Assembly: GCA_944326465.1 (NCBI GenBank)
Contig: CALVEB010000014.1
Span: 1-55,299, forward strand
Source of the DNA: Candidatus Gastranaerophilales bacterium
GTDB taxonomy: Bacteria > Cyanobacteriota > Vampirovibrionia > Gastranaerophilales > Gastranaerophilaceae
Direction: 5' to 3'
DNA length: 55,299 nt
The notes beneath the pieces were generated by a model, which made no database searches, was not told where the DNA came from, and saw nothing but the letters and a program-made list of their open reading frames with translations. The position numbers and the translations under genes were made by a program. The number at the start of each line of letters is the position of its first letter. The first letter of the stretch is position 1. Below, in pieces: positions 51,522 to 55,299 of this stretch.

Positions 51522-51552
51522 TTGACTATTATGTTATTTTTTAGTTTATAAT
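51522..51552 (+). promoter_or_regulatory. Probable promoter of the MATE gene
   Basis: TTGACT (51522-51527) and TATAAT (51547-51552) with 19-bp spacing, 35 bp before the start codon. The spacing is a little long. 51422-51521 holds nothing else I recognise. Confidence 0.45.
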
Positions 51553-51587
51553 ACAGTATAGGCACCCCAAATCATAAGGATTAACCA

Positions 51588-52955
51588 ATGATTACCGACA
51601 TGACACAAGGAAATCCGCTCAAACATATTCTTCTGTTTTCTATTCCTTTACTTATAGGGAATATTTTTCAGCAGCTTTACAATATTGCCGACCTTGTTAT
51701 TGTCGGAAGGACTCTTGGCGTGGAACCATTTGCCGCTGTCGGCGCTGTCGCACCTTTATTCTTTCTTATTACATTTATTATTGTCGGACTCACTAACGGG
51801 TTTGCTGTTATTACAGGTCAAAGATACGGCGCTAAAGACATTCAGGGAGTTAAAGATTCATTTATTGTCTCAACTATTCTTAGCACTTTTACTACTATTA
51901 TATTCTCCGTTGTATTTACATTATTCATAAACCCGATCTTACACTGGATGAATGTTCCCGAAAATATCTATCATAACGCTTTCTGGTATGTAGAAATAAT
52001 TGTTTTAGGCCTGATTGTCACCACATGGTACAATATGTTATCAAGCATTATCAGGGCTCTTGGGGATAGTAAAACCCCATTGTACTTTTTGATTGCGGCC
52101 TCGGTTTTAAATATTATTCTGGCATTGGTTTTTATACAAATTTTTCATCTCGGTGTCCCGGGTTCCGCTATTGCCGTAATACTGTCACAAGCAGTGTCCG
52201 TTATTTTGTGTCTGTTTTTTATCAAATATAAATTTCCTATTCTACATATAAAAAGAAATGAGTGGCGGATTAAATTTGACAAAGCCTTTTATGATTCAGC
52301 ATACTCACATCTGCGCGTCGGAGTGCCGATGGCAATACAGTTTTCGATAATTGGTATCGGTATTATAATTATCCAGAGTGTTTGTAACACTTTTGGCTCA
52401 GATGTCATTGCCGCTGTTACTGCCGCTCTCAGAATAGAACAAATCGCAACCCTGCCGATGATGTCGTTTGGCGTTGCACTTGCTGCTTATGTCGCACAAA
52501 ATTTCGGCGCGAGAAAGTTCAAAAGAATCAGACTCGGCATTATAAAAACTTCAACAATAAATATTATTTTAAGCATTGTAATGGCTTTTGTGATGCGCTT
52601 CTGGGGAACAAATATTATCGCCGCATTTATGGGCACCACAACAAACGAAATCATTAATATAGCGCATCAATATCTTTTAATAAGCACTATTTTCTATTTT
52701 TTCTTAGGTCAGATTTTCATATACAGAAACGCCCTGCAAGGTATGGGCGAAACCTTATTTCCGCTGCTGGCCTGCGTTGCAGAACTCGTTGTAAGATCAT
52801 TTGCGGCCGTGTATCTGGCTGTAAAATTCGGTTATATTGGTATGTTCTATTCAGGCCCGATAGCATGGATAAGTGCATCTACAATACTTTTCTCAGGCTA
52901 TCTCGGAAGTATTAAACACATCATCTTCAAGGTAAAAGAAAAACTACATACTTAG
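51588..52955 (+). CDS. MATE family efflux transporter
   Basis: A 455-aa inner-membrane protein with about 12 hydrophobic helices in two MATE halves. The N-terminal block (GNPLKHILLFSIPLLIGNIF, then QQLYNIADLVIVGRTLG) and second-half equivalent (VGVPMAIQFSIIGIGIIIIQ, ALRIEQIATLPMMSFGVALA) are characteristic. It exports drugs or metabolites in exchange for Na+ or H+; the substrate is unknown. AAGGATTAACC before the ATG is the ribosome-binding site. First gene to the right of the island and tRNA. Confidence 0.92.
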   Translation: MITDMTQGNPLKHILLFSIPLLIGNIFQQLYNIADLVIVGRTLGVEPFAAVGAVAPLFFLITFIIVGLTNGFAVITGQRYGAKDIQGVKDSFIVSTILSTFTTIIFSVVFTLFINPILHWMNVPENIYHNAFWYVEIIVLGLIVTTWYNMLSSIIRALGDSKTPLYFLIAASVLNIILALVFIQIFHLGVPGSAIAVILSQAVSVILCLFFIKYKFPILHIKRNEWRIKFDKAFYDSAYSHLRVGVPMAIQFSIIGIGIIIIQSVCNTFGSDVIAAVTAALRIEQIATLPMMSFGVALAAYVAQNFGARKFKRIRLGIIKTSTINIILSIVMAFVMRFWGTNIIAAFMGTTTNEIINIAHQYLLISTIFYFFLGQIFIYRNALQGMGETLFPLLACVAELVVRSFAAVYLAVKFGYIGMFYSGPIAWISASTILFSGYLGSIKHIIFKVKEKLHT

Positions 52956-53004
52956 GTTACTTGCAAAGATAAAAATTTTATGGCAAAATTCACTTTGTTA
53001 ATGA

Positions 53005-54336
<1,332 letters not shown>

Positions 54337-54366
54337 ATATAAGATAAGATAAAATAAAACAAAAGC

Positions 54367-54406
54367 GAATTATACTACGCTAATATGCGAAGTATAATTC
54401 ACTTTT
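54367..54406 (+). terminator. Terminator of enolase gene
   Basis: GAATTATACT and AGTATAATTC stem, followed by ACTTTTT on the plus strand. Confidence 0.8.
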
Positions 54407-54416
54407 TATACAGGGC

Positions 54417-54445
54417 TTGCATTATTGTAAAACATACGCTATAAT
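54417..54445 (+). promoter_or_regulatory. Strong sigma-70-type promoter
   Basis: TTGCAT, 17 nt, TATAAT, ending 29 nt before the ATG at 54475. GAGGA lies 8 nt upstream of that ATG. It drives the tandem-repeat gene. Confidence 0.75.
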
Positions 54446-54474
54446 ATATGTATGGATACACGTGAGGATTCTTA

Positions 54475-55146
54475 ATGGCTGAAACAGCAGGAAAAAGATT
54501 TAATCGTATGATACATAGATGGTGGCTTGAGTTAGACAATGCTTGCCACGTTAACCCTAATTTGTATAGATGGTGGCTTGATCTAGTTAATGCTTGCCAT
54601 GTTAATCCTAATTTGTACAGATGGTGGCTTTATCTAGACAATGCTTGCCATGTTAATCCTATTTTGTATAGATGGTGGCTTGATCTAGTTTATGTAGGTC
54701 GGCTTTACCAAGCCGACAATTCTAAACGTAGGGTGCGTCGTTTGACGCACCAATTCGGGACTGAATGGCAAAACTATATAAATCTGATTTTATTAAAGGA
54801 TAATGATAAATGGAGAAGGAATAATATTACTTTTGTAACGAACTTATTCCCTTATTCCCCTGTCTTGGATTTGCTCCACGCTCACGGAGACTCGCCTGAG
54901 GAGCGTTGCTCCAGTCGGCTCGTTCCGTTCGCTATCCGGACTCGCTTCGCTCCGTCCGTCCGCAAATCCGCTATTCCCTTATTCCCTTTGCCTAAATGGC
55001 AAAGTGCCCAAAACCCTTGTTCCATAAGGCTTTCAGCAGGGGGGGGGGGGGACAAGTCCACTCTTACACTCTTGGGGGGCGCTAAAGAAATACGGTGCCC
55101 GCCTAATGTGTGGATCCAACGAACCAACCCCCACCCGAATTTCTAA
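54475..55146 (+). CDS. Small protein with 17-residue tandem repeats; frame runs on into repeat DNA
   Basis: After 14 residues (MAETAGKRFNRMIH) the protein has three full 17-residue repeats of the type RWWLDLVNACHVNPNLY and a partial fourth (RWWLDLVY). A near-consensus promoter (54417-54445) and GAGGA site support expression. From about residue 75 the frame enters palindromic repeats and, from 55052, the MITE-like fragment, giving low-quality sequence to the stop. The genuine part is therefore probably the first 70-80 residues, and the natural stop may have been lost to repeat insertion. The Trp-Trp, Cys and His residues per repeat could form a small metal or carbohydrate site; no family recognised. 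Confidence 0.5.
   Translation: MAETAGKRFNRMIHRWWLELDNACHVNPNLYRWWLDLVNACHVNPNLYRWWLYLDNACHVNPILYRWWLDLVYVGRLYQADNSKRRVRRLTHQFGTEWQNYINLILLKDNDKWRRNNITFVTNLFPYSPVLDLLHAHGDSPEERCSSRLVPFAIRTRFAPSVRKSAIPLFPLPKWQSAQNPCSIRLSAGGGGDKSTLTLLGGAKEIRCPPNVWIQRTNPHPNF
54517..54693 (+). repeat. 51-bp tandem repeat (3.5 copies)
   Basis: Units start at 54517, 54568, 54619 and 54670 (last one 24 bp). The period is a multiple of three, so copy-number change keeps the frame. Units differ at a few positions, mostly third-base or conservative. Confidence 0.9.
54698..54751. repeat. Two perfect 8-bp-stem hairpins
   Basis: GTCGGCTT/AAGCCGAC with TACC loop (54698-54717), then GGTGCGTC/GACGCACC with GTTT loop (54732-54751). 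They resemble dispersed intergenic palindromes and mark the point where the tandem-repeat gene runs into repeat DNA. Confidence 0.7.
54840..55038. other. GC-rich repeat-like stretch without a gene
   Basis: Pyrimidine-rich sequence with repeated CGCTCACGGAGACTCGC-, CTCGCTTCGCTCCGTCCGTC- and CTTATTCCCTT-type motifs (the last twice). The composition is unlike the neighbouring genes. I see no gene here apart from the run-on frame. Confidence 0.5.
55039..55051. repeat. 13-G homopolymer
   Basis: Thirteen consecutive G at the truncated edge of the MITE-like fragment. The other copy of the element has a run of six at this place. Runs this long slip during replication and also cause assembly errors. 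Confidence 0.8.
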
Positions 55147-55191
55147 GTTCGCAGGCTCACTAAGAAATTCAGCCCTCCCCCTCGGAGAGGG
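55052..55191. repeat. Truncated copy of the MITE-like element
   Basis: Matches the reverse complement of about 12742-12893, including ACAAGTCCACTCTTACACTC, AAAGAAATACGG, GAACCAACCCCCACCCGAA and the CCCTCCCC..GGAGAGGG arm. One inverted-repeat arm is missing, replaced by the poly-G run. Confidence 0.8.
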
Positions 55192-55299
55192 TGGACACAG
55201 TCCACTTTTACACACTGGACATCCGCGAAAATCCAACAGGCCTTTTTCTACGTCATCCCGCAACGGTAAAGAATGCGTCAGACGGGCATTGTTACCTTG
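55191..55299. repeat. Second copy of the 11.2-kb palindromic repeats
   Basis: GTGGAC/GTCCAC hairpin with CTTTTACA and CTGGA matches 11205-11248 in reverse, followed by ATCCCGCAACG and ATGCGTC..ACGGGCATTGTTACCTTG as at 11302-11345. The window ends inside the repeat. Confidence 0.75.

Noticed and set aside
54517-54693. Tandem repeats considered as a CRISPR array
   Set aside because: The units are contiguous 51-bp repeats without unique spacers and are in frame; no cas genes are in the window.
54720-55146. C-terminal two thirds of the tandem-repeat ORF as true protein
   Set aside because: It translates hairpin repeats, a GC-rich repeat stretch, a poly-G run and part of the MITE-like element; the last part matches non-coding repeat elsewhere in the window.

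Overview
The window looks like chromosomal DNA of a low-GC, Gram-negative-type bacterium, most likely a gut Melainabacteria/Vampirovibrionia (Gastranaerophilales-like) relative. This assignment is inference. It rests on a cyanobacterial Ycf45-type AAA/R3H ATPase, a TonB-ExbB-ExbD envelope system, prepilin-like proteins, an AT-rich coding bias, and a central metabolism built on pyrophosphate-type phosphofructokinase, PPDK and enolase. No 16S gene is present to confirm it.

Layout. 1-1800: a truncated prepilin gene, a divergent small XRE regulator, and an Abi_2 (HEPN) abortive-infection gene enclosed by 73-bp direct repeats. 1800-7500 (minus): fabG-acpP-fabF, two paralogous small membrane proteins, glutaredoxin and the Ycf45-like ATPase. 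7700-11150 (plus): an exported TPR protein, a metallophosphoesterase, an MBL-fold hydrolase and a second TPR protein, closely spaced. 11150-13420: palindromic repeats, a prepilin gene whose leader is split by a MITE-like element, and another divergent XRE regulator. 13500-22090: PPDK, a glycosyltransferase, a hibernation factor, a Cys-rich 73-aa protein, a 2-hydroxyacid dehydrogenase, Hsp20, PPi-dependent phosphofructokinase and a 45-aa protein. 22190-26700 (minus): two periplasmic proteins, TonB, ExbB and two ExbD. 26950-30040: prs, a DUF4127 protein and an MntP-like exporter.

30040-51210 is an accessory island between mntP and tRNA-Met. It holds a HipBA toxin-antitoxin pair, a short tyrosine recombinase, a tightly overlapping four-gene operon, a DUF4365 nuclease-like gene, a complete type I restriction-modification system (hsdM-hsdS-hsdR), three unknown genes, and a Mu-like transposition module. 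The four-gene operon encodes an N6-adenine DNA methyltransferase, a double-HATPase histidine-kinase-like ATPase, a REC-domain protein and an HNH nuclease. The Mu-like module encodes a DDE transposase, an AAA ATPase, an orphan recombinase core-binding-domain protein and a terminase-small-like protein. A helically phased array of TTGCACT sites lies upstream of the transposase. The four-gene operon is the best candidate for an undescribed system: its parts suggest a restriction-modification machine whose HNH nuclease is gated by phosphorelay-type signalling.

51210-55299: tRNA-Met with a duplicated flank, a MATE transporter, enolase, a gene with 51-bp in-frame tandem repeats, and a mosaic of the same repeats seen at 11-13 kb, including a 13-G homopolymer.

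Several genes (7749, 13193, 26699 minus, 28157, 31719 minus) have a perfect TATAAT only 5-9 nt upstream of the start codon and no Shine-Dalgarno sequence, pointing to leaderless transcription. All functions are assigned from motifs read by eye; no database search was run.
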